Origin: AWTP1-13 sp050248715
Lineage (GTDB): Bacteria; Pseudomonadota; Alphaproteobacteria; Rhizobiales; Hyphomicrobiaceae
DNA length: 64,000 bases
Reading direction: 5' to 3'
Assembly: GCA_050248715.1 (NCBI GenBank)
Contig: JBFWRV010000007.1
Location: 72,597 to 136,596, forward strand
Numbering within the stretch: the stretch's first letter is position 1; each line of letters opens with the position of its first letter. A program made the position numbers and the translations under genes. Below the pieces are notes generated by a model. That model saw only the letters and a list, made by a program, of their open reading frames with translations, was not told the origin of the DNA and ran no database searches. This document shows, in pieces, positions 1 to 9,885 of the stretch.

Positions 1-2
1 TC

Positions 3-71
3 GATCCCAGCGGCGCGCGCAGCCCTCCCGACGAGCGCATCTTCGATCTCCTCGCCCCGGCCCGCACCTGA
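3..71 (+). CDS. C-terminal tail of an upstream gene (partial)
   Basis: An open frame enters from the left edge and stops with TGA at 69-71; its last residues read ERIFDLLAPART. Only 22 residues are visible, so no family can be assigned. In Hyphomicrobiales moeA is commonly preceded by moaC, but this tail does not resemble the usual MoaC end, so that is a guess from gene order only. The stop lies 83 nt before moeA, compatible with a shared transcript. Confidence 0.4.
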   Translation, partial: DPSGARSPPDERIFDLLAPART

Positions 72-154
72 CGCGACCGCGTGGACGGATTGGATCGCGC
101 CGCCCGTCCCGATATGATCGGCTGAATCGAAAGCCGCGCGAGAAGTCCAACTCG

Positions 155-1363
155 ATGGCTGCCCCGCTCACCGTCGACGAAGCCCTGGCCCGCATCCTCG
201 ACGGCGTCGCCCCGACGCCGGCCGAGCTTGTCGCCATCGAGGAAGCCCACGGGCGGACATTGGCCGCGCCGCTGGCAGCCCTCCTGACGCAACCGCCTTT
301 CGATGCCTCGGCCATGGATGGCTACGCCGTGCGCGCCGCGGACGTCGTGCGGTTGCCGGCGACGCTGGAAGTCATCGGCGAGGCGGCGGCGGGCCACCCC
401 TTTGCCGGCAGCGTGGCCGCCGGCCAGGCCGTACGCATCTTCACCGGGGCGCCGCTGCCATCAGGCGCCGACACGATCGCGATCCAGGAGGACGCCGACC
501 GTGACGGCGGCAGAGTCACGGTGCGTGCCGTGAGCCTGGAGGAGAGCTACGTGCGCCCCCGCGGCTTCGACTTCAGGGAGGGCGAAGGGCTGCTGGAGGC
601 CGGCCGGCGTCTCGGCCCTCGCGAGCTGGCGCTTGCCGCCGCCATGGGCCACGGCCAGATGCCGGTGCGCCGCTGCCCCCGCGTCGCCATCCTCTCGACC
701 GGCGACGAACTGGTGCCGCCGGGATCGCGGCCGGGGCCGGGCCAGATCATCTCTTCGAACCACCTCGCGATTGCGGCGCTGGCCGAAGCCGCCGGCGCGC
801 GGGCGCAGCTCCTCGGCATCGCCCGCGACACGCGCGCGAGCCTCGCCGAGCACTTTGCCAAGGCCGGGGACGCCGACGTGATCGTCACGATCGGCGGCGC
901 GTCGGTGGGCGACCACGACCTCGTCGCCCCGGTGCTCCAGGCACGCGGCATGGCGCTGTCGTTCTGGAAAATAGCCATGCGGCCCGGCAAGCCCCTGATG
1001 TTCGGCCGGCTGGGGCCTTCCCGCGTGCTCGGGCTGCCCGGCAATCCCGTCTCGTCGATCGTCTGCGCGCGCGTGTTCCTCGTACCCCTGCTGCGCGCCC
1101 TCCTCGGACGACCGGCCCTGGACGCGCGGCCCGCCGAGGCACGCGCTGCGGTGCCGATCGAGGCCAACGGACCGCGGCAGCACTACATGCGGGCCACATC
1201 CACACCGGGAAGCGACGGCGTGGCCCTCGTCACGCCGGTCCGCTCGCAGGACAGCTCACTGCTCTCGCCCCTGGCCCAGGCCGACTGTCTGCTCGTGCGG
1301 CCGGCACGCGCTCCTGCCGTACCGACCGGCGCCCTCGTCCCCATCCTGCCGCTCGACTTCTGA
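155..1363 (+). CDS. moeA: Molybdopterin molybdenumtransferase MoeA
   Basis: Inserts molybdate into adenylylated molybdopterin, the last step of molybdenum cofactor synthesis in the cytoplasm. The 402-residue length is normal for the family. Visible signatures are SAMDGYAVR (52-60), IFTGAPLPSGADTI (95-108), STGDELVPPG (181-190) and GGASVGDHDLV (248-257) of the MoCF-binding domain, then MRPGKPLMFG (275-284) and LGLPGNPVSS (292-301). The C-terminal beta domain follows from about residue 320. The ATG at 155 is preceded by a GAGAAG ribosome-binding site. lexA starts 112 nt downstream with its own operator, so moeA and lexA are probably separately controlled. Confidence 0.95.
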   Translation: MAAPLTVDEALARILDGVAPTPAELVAIEEAHGRTLAAPLAALLTQPPFDASAMDGYAVRAADVVRLPATLEVIGEAAAGHPFAGSVAAGQAVRIFTGAPLPSGADTIAIQEDADRDGGRVTVRAVSLEESYVRPRGFDFREGEGLLEAGRRLGPRELALAAAMGHGQMPVRRCPRVAILSTGDELVPPGSRPGPGQIISSNHLAIAALAEAAGARAQLLGIARDTRASLAEHFAKAGDADVIVTIGGASVGDHDLVAPVLQARGMALSFWKIAMRPGKPLMFGRLGPSRVLGLPGNPVSSIVCARVFLVPLLRALLGRPALDARPAEARAAVPIEANGPRQHYMRATSTPGSDGVALVTPVRSQDSSLLSPLAQADCLLVRPARAPAVPTGALVPILPLDF

Positions 1364-1387
1364 CCACGTCCGGGCATCGCGACAATC

Positions 1388-1424
1388 GTTCTTGCAGAAC
1401 ATCACTGGAACATCTAGGGTGTTC
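1388..1424. promoter_or_regulatory. LexA (SOS) operator cluster
   Basis: GAAC at 1397-1400 and GAAC at 1408-1411 are separated by exactly 7 nt. This is the reverse complement of the alphaproteobacterial SOS box GTTC-N7-GTTC. It is flanked by GTTC at 1388-1391, which forms the perfect inverted repeat GTTCT-TGC-AGAAC with the first GAAC, and by GTTC at 1421-1424, which forms GAACA-N7-TGTTC with the second. The cluster lies 52-88 nt upstream of the lexA ATG, where autoregulation is expected. Confidence 0.75.
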
Positions 1425-1475
1425 CTGATTTGTACGGGCTACGCGAGTCGCACAGCCACTCTGCCGGGGAAACTC

Positions 1476-2186
1476 ATGCTGACGACCAAACAGAAAGAAC
1501 TGCTCGTCTTCATCCATGCGCGCCTCCAGGAAACGGGGGTGCCGCCCTCCTTCGACGAGATGAAGGAGGCCCTGTCTCTGCAGTCGAAGTCGGGTGTGCA
1601 CCGGCTCATCATCGCGCTCGAGGAGCGTGGCTTCATCCGCCGGCTGCCCCACCGGGCGCGCGCCATCGAGGTCATCAAGCTGCCCGAGGCCATGTCGGAG
1701 AGCGCCCAGCAGCGCCGCATCGGCTTCTCGCCCAACGTGATCGAAGGCAGCGGGCGGCGCGCGCCGCAGCTCTCCTCCCCGCCCCCGGGGTGGTCCGACA
1801 CGCGTGGCCCGAGCGTGCCGCTGATGGGCCGCATCGCCGCCGGCGTGCCGATCAGCGCCATCCAGAACCACACCCAGGACATTCCCGTGCCGCCCGAGCT
1901 CGCCAGCGGCGGAGAGCACTTCGCGCTGGAGGTGAAGGGTGATTCGATGATCGATGCCGGCATCAACGAGGGCGACATCATCATCTGCAAGCGCTGCGAC
2001 ACGGCCGAGAACGGCGACATCGTGGTGGCACTGGTCGAGAAGGAAGAGGCCACGCTCAAGCGGCTGCGCAAAAAGGGCGCTTCGATCGCTCTGGAAGCGG
2101 CCAATCCGAACTACGAAACCCGCATCTTCGGTCCGGATCAGGTGGACATCCAGGGGCGGCTGGTCGGGCTCATCCGCAAGTTCTGA
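1476..2186 (+). CDS. lexA: SOS repressor LexA
   Basis: Represses DNA-damage genes and self-cleaves when stimulated by RecA filaments. I chose the ATG at 1476 (236 residues) because it gives the canonical MLTTKQKELL start of the winged-helix domain and has GGGGA upstream. An upstream ATG in the same frame at 1392 would put the operator inside the coding region. The DNA-binding domain spans about 1-65, with a linker to about 110. The Ala122-Gly123 cleavage site lies in GRIAAGVP. The S24-peptidase dyad is Ser157 (GDSMID) and Lys195 (EATLKRL). The long linker is typical of Hyphomicrobiales LexA. Confidence 0.95.
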   Translation: MLTTKQKELLVFIHARLQETGVPPSFDEMKEALSLQSKSGVHRLIIALEERGFIRRLPHRARAIEVIKLPEAMSESAQQRRIGFSPNVIEGSGRRAPQLSSPPPGWSDTRGPSVPLMGRIAAGVPISAIQNHTQDIPVPPELASGGEHFALEVKGDSMIDAGINEGDIIICKRCDTAENGDIVVALVEKEEATLKRLRKKGASIALEAANPNYETRIFGPDQVDIQGRLVGLIRKF

Positions 2187-2209
2187 CCACCTCGCGTGAC
2201 GGCACGGAC

Positions 2210-2234
2210 AGCGATTCGCTGAAGGCGAATCGCT
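2210..2234 (+). terminator. Hairpin downstream of lexA
   Basis: A perfect 10-bp inverted repeat (AGCGATTCGC, 5-nt loop, GCGAATCGCT) begins 24 nt after the lexA stop. No T-tract follows, so this may be a weak or Rho-assisted terminator, or an mRNA 3' stabiliser. Confidence 0.45.
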
Positions 2235-2365
2235 TGCGAACGTCAGCTGCGGCCGCGCAACGCGCCCCGAAGGAAAGCAGGGCAAAATCGCATTTCTGAC
2301 CGAATGCACGTTAAGACTCCTGTTAAGTATTGATTCGCTGCGATTCCAAGATACGGGGGTTCTGC

Positions 2366-2899
2366 ATGACGAAGATGATGCAGCTGGTCGAGGAGATGCG
2401 TGCCAGGCTCGACCAGATCGCCGACACCGAGCAGACGCTCGTGCGGGCGCTGGGCGATGCGCTGAGCCGCGTCGACCAGAAGCTGTTGCAGGACGTACGC
2501 AGCATCTCCATCGAGCATGAAGCGCGGCGCGGCGCCATCCTGCTCGAGCTGCAGTCGCTGGCCTCGCGCATCGGGTCGTTCCCGACGGCACGCGAGCCGA
2601 TGCAGGGTATCGAGTACGCGGAGCCGACCGCGAGGTCGATCGCCTCGGCGCTCAATGGCCACGAGGCGCCGTACCGGGCGCCGGATCCGGTGGTGCATCC
2701 CCAGATGCACGATCCGATGTACCGTCCGCCGGAGCCCCACATGCACCGGGGTGCCGACCCGATCCCCTTCCCCCGCAACGGCCAGCATCCGCAAACCCAT
2801 CCTCAGGCTGCGTTCAATCGCGGCGGCGACTGGCGCCAGGCCGCCAACAACATCGAGGACGAGCTCGACGTGTATTTCAAGGACGCGGCAGCCCAGTAG
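2366..2899 (+). CDS. Hypothetical coiled-coil protein
   Basis: No family recognised. The ATG at 2366 (177 residues) was chosen over one 36 nt upstream because it has a GGGGGT ribosome-binding site at good spacing. Residues 1-75 are strongly helical with heptad-like leucines and charged residues (VEEMRARLDQIADTEQTLV), suggesting a short coiled coil. Residues 85-150 are rich in Pro, His and Met (RPPEPHMHRG) and look disordered. The end (NNIEDELDVYFKDAAAQ) is acidic. There is no signal peptide or membrane segment. It stands alone between the lexA hairpin and a strong terminator, so it is probably monocistronic. Confidence 0.7.
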   Translation: MTKMMQLVEEMRARLDQIADTEQTLVRALGDALSRVDQKLLQDVRSISIEHEARRGAILLELQSLASRIGSFPTAREPMQGIEYAEPTARSIASALNGHEAPYRAPDPVVHPQMHDPMYRPPEPHMHRGADPIPFPRNGQHPQTHPQAAFNRGGDWRQAANNIEDELDVYFKDAAAQ

Positions 2900-2929
2900 G
2901 CTGTTGCGCGCGCCCCGCGCAGCTATCGG

Positions 2930-2967
2930 GACGGCGCGGCTCCTTGGGCCGCGCCGTCTTTCGTTTT
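2930..2967 (+). terminator. Rho-independent terminator
   Basis: An 11-bp perfect GC-rich stem (GACGGCGCGGC, loop TCCTTGG, GCCGCGCCGTC) is followed by TTTCGTTTT. It lies 31 nt after the coiled-coil gene and ends transcription from that side before the convergent comEC. Confidence 0.9.
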
Positions 2968-2994
2968 CAGGTGCGACGTTCCGCAGTCTCGCGC

Positions 2995-5208
2995 TCAGCG
3001 TGCGCGTTGTCCGCGCGCCGGCCAATCGTCATGGACGAGCTCCGACGGCGGAGCGTGGTCCTCGCGCGGCCTGCGCGCCCAAGGTCGGTCGCCACGACCG
3101 TCGGCCACGGTCTCAACGCGCACCTGCGTGCCGTCGACATAGAGGGCGTGCGCGCCCCTCGTGGCGATTGCCACCGAATCGACTACAGGGCCCGCCGGGG
3201 TGCAGCCTTTCGGCGCCGGAAAGCGCAGCACGAGGATCGCGGCCCGAGTGCAATCGTCGCGCAGGGCGGCGGGTCCGCTGGCAACCGCCAGCATCCGTCC
3301 CTTCACGCGCGTGGCGCAACCGCTGCTGTCGCAGCGAAAGGCATCGGCACGCGCCACCTCGGCCGGAGGCCGGCCGTCGCCGTCGTGCTCAAGCCAGCGC
3401 GCAAGCTCGAAGGTCGATGCCCGCGCTCCGAGCGCGGACAGGCCGCCCGCATCCGTGCGCACCGCCACCAGCCCCGCGCCACGGCCGACGAGCACGTCGG
3501 GACGCCGCCCAGTCGGCGCCAGGATGAGCCCGGCAACGATCGCCACCAGACCCAAGAGCCGCCAACGCCGCGTCCACAGTGCACACCACAAGCCGCCAGC
3601 CACCATCAGCACGAATGCGTACGCAGGGATTGCCGGCACACGGCCCACCGCGCCGGGTAGCCCAGCGACCCAGCTGGCGCAGTTCGACATCGCCTCGATG
3701 CCCCAGCCCATCACCGTCAGCGGCCACGCTTCCAGCCCCAGCGGCATCAAGACGAGCGCCGCCAGTCCCGCCGGCATGACGACGACGTTGCAGATGGGAA
3801 TGGCGATGAGGTTGGCAAGGATGGCGAACTGCTGGGTGTTGTGGAAATGGTAGACGCCGAACGGGGCCACGGCGAGGCTCGCGATCAGCGTCGAGGCAAC
3901 AATGCCGCCGAAGAAGGCGAGGCCGTGGCGCAGCGCGCCGCTCGGCATCAGCGGCCCGCGCTCCTCGCGCCGGCGCAGCCATTCATAGGCGGAGACGAGC
4001 GCCACCACCGCGGCAAACGACATCTGAAAGCCAGGATCGAACAAACTCTCGGGCCACACGATAAGGATCGCCAATGCCGCCAGCGCCACGTTGCGCAGCG
4101 CCACGGCGGGCCGGTCGAGGATGACCGCAAGGAACATGATGGAGATCATGACGTAGGAGCGCACGGTGGCGATCGACGCGCCCGAGATCATCAGGTAGGC
4201 GAGCGCGCCGGCCATCGCCGCCGCCGCCGCCCACTTCTTGATCGGGTAGCGCAGCGCAATCGCGGGAATGGCTGCGAGCGCCAGCCGGATGGCAAAGAAC
4301 ACGGCGCCCGCCATGATCACCATGTGCAGGCCGGAGATGGACAGGATGTGGAAGAGGCCTGAGTCCCGGAAGGCCTGATTGGTGGATTCCGAAATGCCGC
4401 CGCGCTCTCCCGTGATCAGCGCATTGGCAATGGCGCCGGCCTGGCCCGGCAGCGCCTCGACGATGCGCCGGCCGATCGCCTGGCGCACGCGGGCGACGGC
4501 GGCCGTCGCCTGAAGCGAGAGCGGCGGCGCGGGCAGATCCTCGGCAATTTGCGGCGCAGCGCGCGAATAGCCGACCGCCCCCAGCGACTGGAACCACGCC
4601 GCGCGCGCGAAGTCGTAGTCGCCGGGCAGCGATGGCCCCGGCGGCGGGCTGAGGTTGGCTTTGAGGCGGATGGCATCACCCGGCTGCAGGGCCGTTGTCT
4701 CGCCGAGGGTGCGTACGCGCACGCGGTAGGGCTGGGTGTGCGGCTCGTGCTTCTCCAGGCTCGTCACCCGGATCGTGAGGCGCTGGCCCTGGGTGGGCCG
4801 CGGCTCGACGAGCTCCACGTAGCCACGGACTTCAAGGGGGGCCGCCTGCGGTTCGAGGACGGGTGCGCGCACGGCCTCGGTGCGCAGCTTGCCGGCAGCG
4901 ACCCCCAGCGCAGCGGCAAGCAGGGACGCCGTCGCCAGGGCCGCCATATCTGAGCGCCGCAGGCCGAAGCGCAAGGCGAGAGCGGCCGGCACCGGCAGCA
5001 GCGCAGCCCAGATCCAGGGCTCGTCCGGCAGAGAAAAATAGAGCGCGATGCCGACCCCGAACATCACCGGCAGCCACAGGAACCAGCGCTCCTGCTCGGC
5101 CTCGAGGTTGCGGGCGATAGCGGCAAGGAGGGGAAGGCGCGACCACCCGCCCATGGCAAGCCCGCCGGCATCACCGAGCCGGGGCTCTGCTCCGCTGACC
5201 TGGGCCAT
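2995..5208 (-). CDS. comEC: ComEC/Rec2-family competence channel protein
   Basis: Inner-membrane channel family that carries single-stranded DNA into the cytoplasm in transformable bacteria. The 737 residues show the family layout. An N-terminal membrane pair and DUF4131 region run to about 210. The Competence domain follows with ALITGERGGIS and HILSISGLHMVIMAG (about 280-310), then a multi-helix membrane block to about 580. The C-terminal part, about 150 residues, is much reduced and keeps no visible metallo-beta-lactamase motifs. That is common in Hyphomicrobiales ComEC. ATGs 54 nt downstream are alternative starts. It precedes gltX/gltA in the conserved order of the group. Confidence 0.88.
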   Translation of the reverse strand: MAQVSGAEPRLGDAGGLAMGGWSRLPLLAAIARNLEAEQERWFLWLPVMFGVGIALYFSLPDEPWIWAALLPVPAALALRFGLRRSDMAALATASLLAAALGVAAGKLRTEAVRAPVLEPQAAPLEVRGYVELVEPRPTQGQRLTIRVTSLEKHEPHTQPYRVRVRTLGETTALQPGDAIRLKANLSPPPGPSLPGDYDFARAAWFQSLGAVGYSRAAPQIAEDLPAPPLSLQATAAVARVRQAIGRRIVEALPGQAGAIANALITGERGGISESTNQAFRDSGLFHILSISGLHMVIMAGAVFFAIRLALAAIPAIALRYPIKKWAAAAAMAGALAYLMISGASIATVRSYVMISIMFLAVILDRPAVALRNVALAALAILIVWPESLFDPGFQMSFAAVVALVSAYEWLRRREERGPLMPSGALRHGLAFFGGIVASTLIASLAVAPFGVYHFHNTQQFAILANLIAIPICNVVVMPAGLAALVLMPLGLEAWPLTVMGWGIEAMSNCASWVAGLPGAVGRVPAIPAYAFVLMVAGGLWCALWTRRWRLLGLVAIVAGLILAPTGRRPDVLVGRGAGLVAVRTDAGGLSALGARASTFELARWLEHDGDGRPPAEVARADAFRCDSSGCATRVKGRMLAVASGPAALRDDCTRAAILVLRFPAPKGCTPAGPVVDSVAIATRGAHALYVDGTQVRVETVADGRGDRPWARRPREDHAPPSELVHDDWPARGQRAR

Positions 5209-5379
5209 CGCCGGTGCCCCTCACCCCAGCCGAAGCCGCCGCACTAGGGGCTTCGCTCTCCAGGGCTAAGACCAGCACACGGAGCACACGATCGGCAAGG
5301 CCGGGCGGTAGGCGTAAAGCGAAGCGCAGCGCGCCAATGCGGCCGTAGTTCGGCGCAATGCGGCTTCGCCTCTTGCGCC

Positions 5380-7056
<1,677 letters not shown>

Positions 7057-7459
7057 GTCGGTCCTAGACACTGTCGTCACCTTGAATTTGCCTGCTGTTA
7101 CCCATCTGCCAAATCCGCCCATGCGCCAAGCCGCGACCGGCGCGGCAACCGGCGACGGACGTCCGGCGCGACTCGATTGGAGAGGCCGCACGCAGGGCCG
7201 GCAGAACGTCGATCGCCGGGCGCTATGGCCGGCGTTGTCGGGCGTCGGGGGCCGTCACGAGGCAGCACTGTCGCCTGTGCGCCGCAATCTCGACCGCAGC
7301 AGCTTCCCCGAGGTGTGCCGCTCCTGTCGTCATGACGTGTGAGTAGTGCATTGCCTTGCTCGGCGCAATATATCGCCTGGCGGACTGAGGACCACCCCGG
7401 GCTCCAGAGATTCCGCCGCGCCGGACACTCTGCTCCGTCATGCTGCCCCAAGAACCTTG
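7057..7459. other. 403-nt intergenic region with no recognised gene
   Basis: Lies between the starts/ends of glnS and the PIN-domain gene. The open frames here on either strand are arginine/glycine-rich shadows of the neighbours. I saw no tRNA cloverleaf, terminator with T-tract or small gene with a ribosome-binding site. Confidence 0.5.
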
Positions 7460-7876
7460 TCAATCCACCAGCCGGAACCCCACTGTGGCGAAATGATGAT
7501 CGAACGTGTAGGCGATCCTTATGCGGGTGCGCTTCATAATGGCAAAGCTTGTCGCATCCACCGCCGACAGCTTGTGCAGGTCGGCGCGCCGAAAGTAGTC
7601 CCAAGACTGCTCCAAGTCGCCAAGTTCGCAAGCAAGAATCCTCGCCGTGCCCGGTCGAGAAATCGCCTCCCTCCACGCCAGCGCCGCATCGCGGCTGGCA
7701 TTGCGGTCGAGGAACGTGAAGGTCTCGATGACGACTGGGACTGAAGTGTAAAGTTTCGCCCCTGCCCCCTTCAGCAGACCCCATCGCTCGCGCGCGCGCT
7801 CATGCAGCGGGTCGCGCGACAAGGCAAGCGCAATCCAGGCGCCGCTGTCGACAAAAACGGCCTGCCCGTGCCGCAT
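7460..7876 (-). CDS. PIN-domain ribonuclease toxin (VapC-like)
   Basis: Probable Mg-dependent RNase toxin of a type II toxin-antitoxin pair. The 138-residue protein has the PIN acidic residues in order: Asp10 in VFVDSGAWIA, Glu51 in VVIETFTFL, Asp107 in SAVDATSFA and Asp126 in YTFDHHF. The upstream antitoxin stop overlaps its ATG (TGATG), showing translational coupling. The cellular target cannot be read from the sequence. The pair interrupts the usual comEC-gltX order. Confidence 0.85.
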   Translation of the reverse strand: MRHGQAVFVDSGAWIALALSRDPLHERARERWGLLKGAGAKLYTSVPVVIETFTFLDRNASRDAALAWREAISRPGTARILACELGDLEQSWDYFRRADLHKLSAVDATSFAIMKRTRIRIAYTFDHHFATVGFRLVD

Positions 7877-8085
7877 CAGGGTTCATCGTGGACGCTGTCG
7901 TGATCGATGGACGTTCGCTTTGGCTTGCCGTCCCAGATCGCGACCGGGCCTGTGACCTGCGGCTTCAGCACGACCTGGCGAATAGCGTCGCGTATGATCT
8001 CGGCAATGCTCCGCCCCGACCGCGCGGCGACCTCGCGCAACGCTTCAAGCTCTTCCTTTGGCAGGTAGACTTGGGTTTTCTCCAT
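7876..8085 (-). CDS. Ribbon-helix-helix antitoxin (VapB-like)
   Basis: Small DNA-binding partner of the PIN toxin. From the ATG at 8085 it has 69 residues. The strand EKTQVYLPKEELEAL and helices LREVAARSGRSIAEIIRDAI form an RHH/Arc-type fold; the C-terminal tail (KPKRTSIDHDSVHDEP) probably wraps the toxin. I reject the upstream ATG at 8094 and TTG at 8121 because they fall in the -10 and -35 boxes of the predicted promoter. No Shine-Dalgarno precedes the chosen ATG, and the predicted transcript begins at or next to it. Confidence 0.8.
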   Translation of the reverse strand: MEKTQVYLPKEELEALREVAARSGRSIAEIIRDAIRQVVLKPQVTGPVAIWDGKPKRTSIDHDSVHDEP

Positions 8086-8121
8086 GTATGTCATTTTAAG
8101 AAGGTTCGTGACATACGTCAA
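8086..8121 (-). promoter_or_regulatory. Promoter and inverted-repeat operator of the toxin-antitoxin pair
   Basis: On the minus strand TTGACG (8116-8121) and TAAAAT (8093-8098) are 17 nt apart, a near-consensus sigma-70 promoter. The inverted repeat GTATGTCA (8086-8093) and TGACATAC (8109-8116) covers the -10 and spacer, the expected site for RHH autorepression. The projected start point is about 8085-8086, at the antitoxin ATG, which predicts a leaderless mRNA. Confidence 0.65.
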
Positions 8122-8243
8122 TTTCTTCAGTCATGCATGAGAGATGCTGGCCCTGCGCGGTGCGCCTCACGTCCAGCAGACCTTGTATTGTCACGCGTTT
8201 GGCCCTAGGCCGACGCCAGCTCAAACTAGAAGCCCGCAGCACC

Positions 8244-9698
8244 ATGACCAAGCCCGTCATTACGCGCTTCGCTCCCTCCCCCACCGGCTACCTGCATATC
8301 GGCGGGGCACGCACGGCGCTGTTCAATTGGCTCTATGCCCGCCACACCGGCGGCAAGTTCCTGCTGCGCATCGAGGATACCGACCGCGAGCGCTCCACCG
8401 AGCCCGCCATCAAGGCCATTCTCGATGGGCTCAAATGGCTCGAGCTCGACTGGGACGGCGAGCCCATCTACCAGTTCTCCCGCGCCCAGCGCCACCGCGA
8501 GGTGGCCGAAGAGATGCTGGCGGCCGGCAAGGCCTACCGCTGCTACCTGACACCGGCCGAGCTGCAGGCCATGCAGGAGGCCATTGCGGCCGAGCGCGAA
8601 TTGGCGAAGCAGGAGAAGCGGCCGCCACGGGGCCCGCAGACGATCCAGAGCCCCTGGCGCGATCGCGATCCCAAGGAGGCGCCCGCAGGCGTCAAGCCCG
8701 TCCTGCGCCTGAAGGCGCCGCGCGAGGGCGAGACGGTCATCGACGACCGCGTGCAAGGCCGCGTCGTCATCCCCAACAGCCAGCTCGACGACATGGTGAT
8801 CCTAAGGAGCGACGGGACGCCGACCTATAACCATGCCGTCGTGGTCGACGACCACGACATGGGCGTCACGCACGTCATCCGTGGTGTCGATCATCTGACG
8901 AACGCGGCACGGCAAGTGCAGATCTATCGCGCCATGGACTGGGACGTCCCCGTGTTCGCCCACGTGCCGCTCATCCACGGGCCCGACGGGGCGAAACTGT
9001 CGAAGCGGCACGGCGCACTCGGCATCGAGGCCTACCGCGCCATGGGCTTCCTGCCGTCCGGCCTGCGCAACTATCTGGCGCGGCTCGGCTGGAGCCACGG
9101 CGACGACGAACTCTTCTCGACCGAGCAGATGGTCGAGTGGTTCGATGTCGACGACATCAACAAATCGCCGGGCCGGCTCGACTTTGCCAAACTGGCGGAC
9201 GTCAACAGCCACTACGTCCGCCAGGCGAGCGACAGTGAGCTCATCAGCCGCCTCAAGGACTTTCTGCCCGAGGCCGAGGGTGGACCGGAGATTCTCGCCA
9301 GTATCGAGCGTGTGGGCTGGGACCGGCTGACCAAGGCGCTGCCCACGCTCAAGGAGCGGGCCAAGACGCTGAAGGACCTGGTCGACGGCGCAGGCTACCT
9401 GCTCGGCATGCGGCCGCTGGCGCTTGACGACAAGGCCGCCAAGGCGCTCGATTCGGACGCGCGTGCGGTCCTGGCAAAGCTCCTTCCGCACTTGGAGGCG
9501 GCGAGCGACTGGCAGGCGCCGGCGCTGGAGGCCACGGTGCGCGCGTTTGCCGACGGCAGCGGCCTGAAGCTTGGGAAGGTGGCCCAACCCCTGCGCGCTG
9601 CGCTGACGGGCCGCACGGTGTCGCCGCCCGTGTTCGACGTCATGTCCGTGCTTGGGCGCGATGAGGCCCTCGCACGTGTGCGCGACCAGGCGGCCTAG
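8244..9698 (+). CDS. gltX: Glutamyl-tRNA synthetase
   Basis: Charges tRNA-Glu. From the ATG at 8244 (484 residues) the protein opens with FAPSPTGYLHIGGARTAL, containing the class I HIGH motif at 18-21. KLSKRHG is at 251-256 and LRIEDTDRERS at 41-51. The C-terminal half is the helical anticodon-binding domain. The frame is open further upstream, but that part has no synthetase similarity. Alphaproteobacteria often carry two GltX copies; this is the copy beside gltA in the conserved order. Confidence 0.95.
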   Translation: MTKPVITRFAPSPTGYLHIGGARTALFNWLYARHTGGKFLLRIEDTDRERSTEPAIKAILDGLKWLELDWDGEPIYQFSRAQRHREVAEEMLAAGKAYRCYLTPAELQAMQEAIAAERELAKQEKRPPRGPQTIQSPWRDRDPKEAPAGVKPVLRLKAPREGETVIDDRVQGRVVIPNSQLDDMVILRSDGTPTYNHAVVVDDHDMGVTHVIRGVDHLTNAARQVQIYRAMDWDVPVFAHVPLIHGPDGAKLSKRHGALGIEAYRAMGFLPSGLRNYLARLGWSHGDDELFSTEQMVEWFDVDDINKSPGRLDFAKLADVNSHYVRQASDSELISRLKDFLPEAEGGPEILASIERVGWDRLTKALPTLKERAKTLKDLVDGAGYLLGMRPLALDDKAAKALDSDARAVLAKLLPHLEAASDWQAPALEATVRAFADGSGLKLGKVAQPLRAALTGRTVSPPVFDVMSVLGRDEALARVRDQAA

Positions 9699-9885
9699 GC
9701 GGGACGCGCCACCGGAATCACGACGAAGGTCGCAAGGCTTAGTTTCTTTCTGCGCATAGCTTTTTTGCACCGCAACATGTATACTGCGCCAACCTGCCGC
9801 CAACCTCATCCTCCGGTGCTCCGTCCACCCGGACGACGTTCACCGGGTCTCACCAGAGGCGGCTGTTGATCGAAGGACGAGGCAC

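Noticed and set aside
1230..2591. Long minus-strand frame opposite moeA/lexA
   Set aside because: Arg/His/Asp-rich composition typical of the antisense of high-GC genes; no motif, and it runs across two genes with strong family matches.
7098..7784. 228-codon minus-strand frame across the toxin gene
   Set aside because: Out-of-frame shadow of the PIN-domain gene; the latter has all catalytic acids.
8086..8121. Earlier starts for the antitoxin (ATG 8094, TTG 8121)
   Set aside because: They lie inside the predicted -10 and -35 boxes, and the fold begins at 8085.
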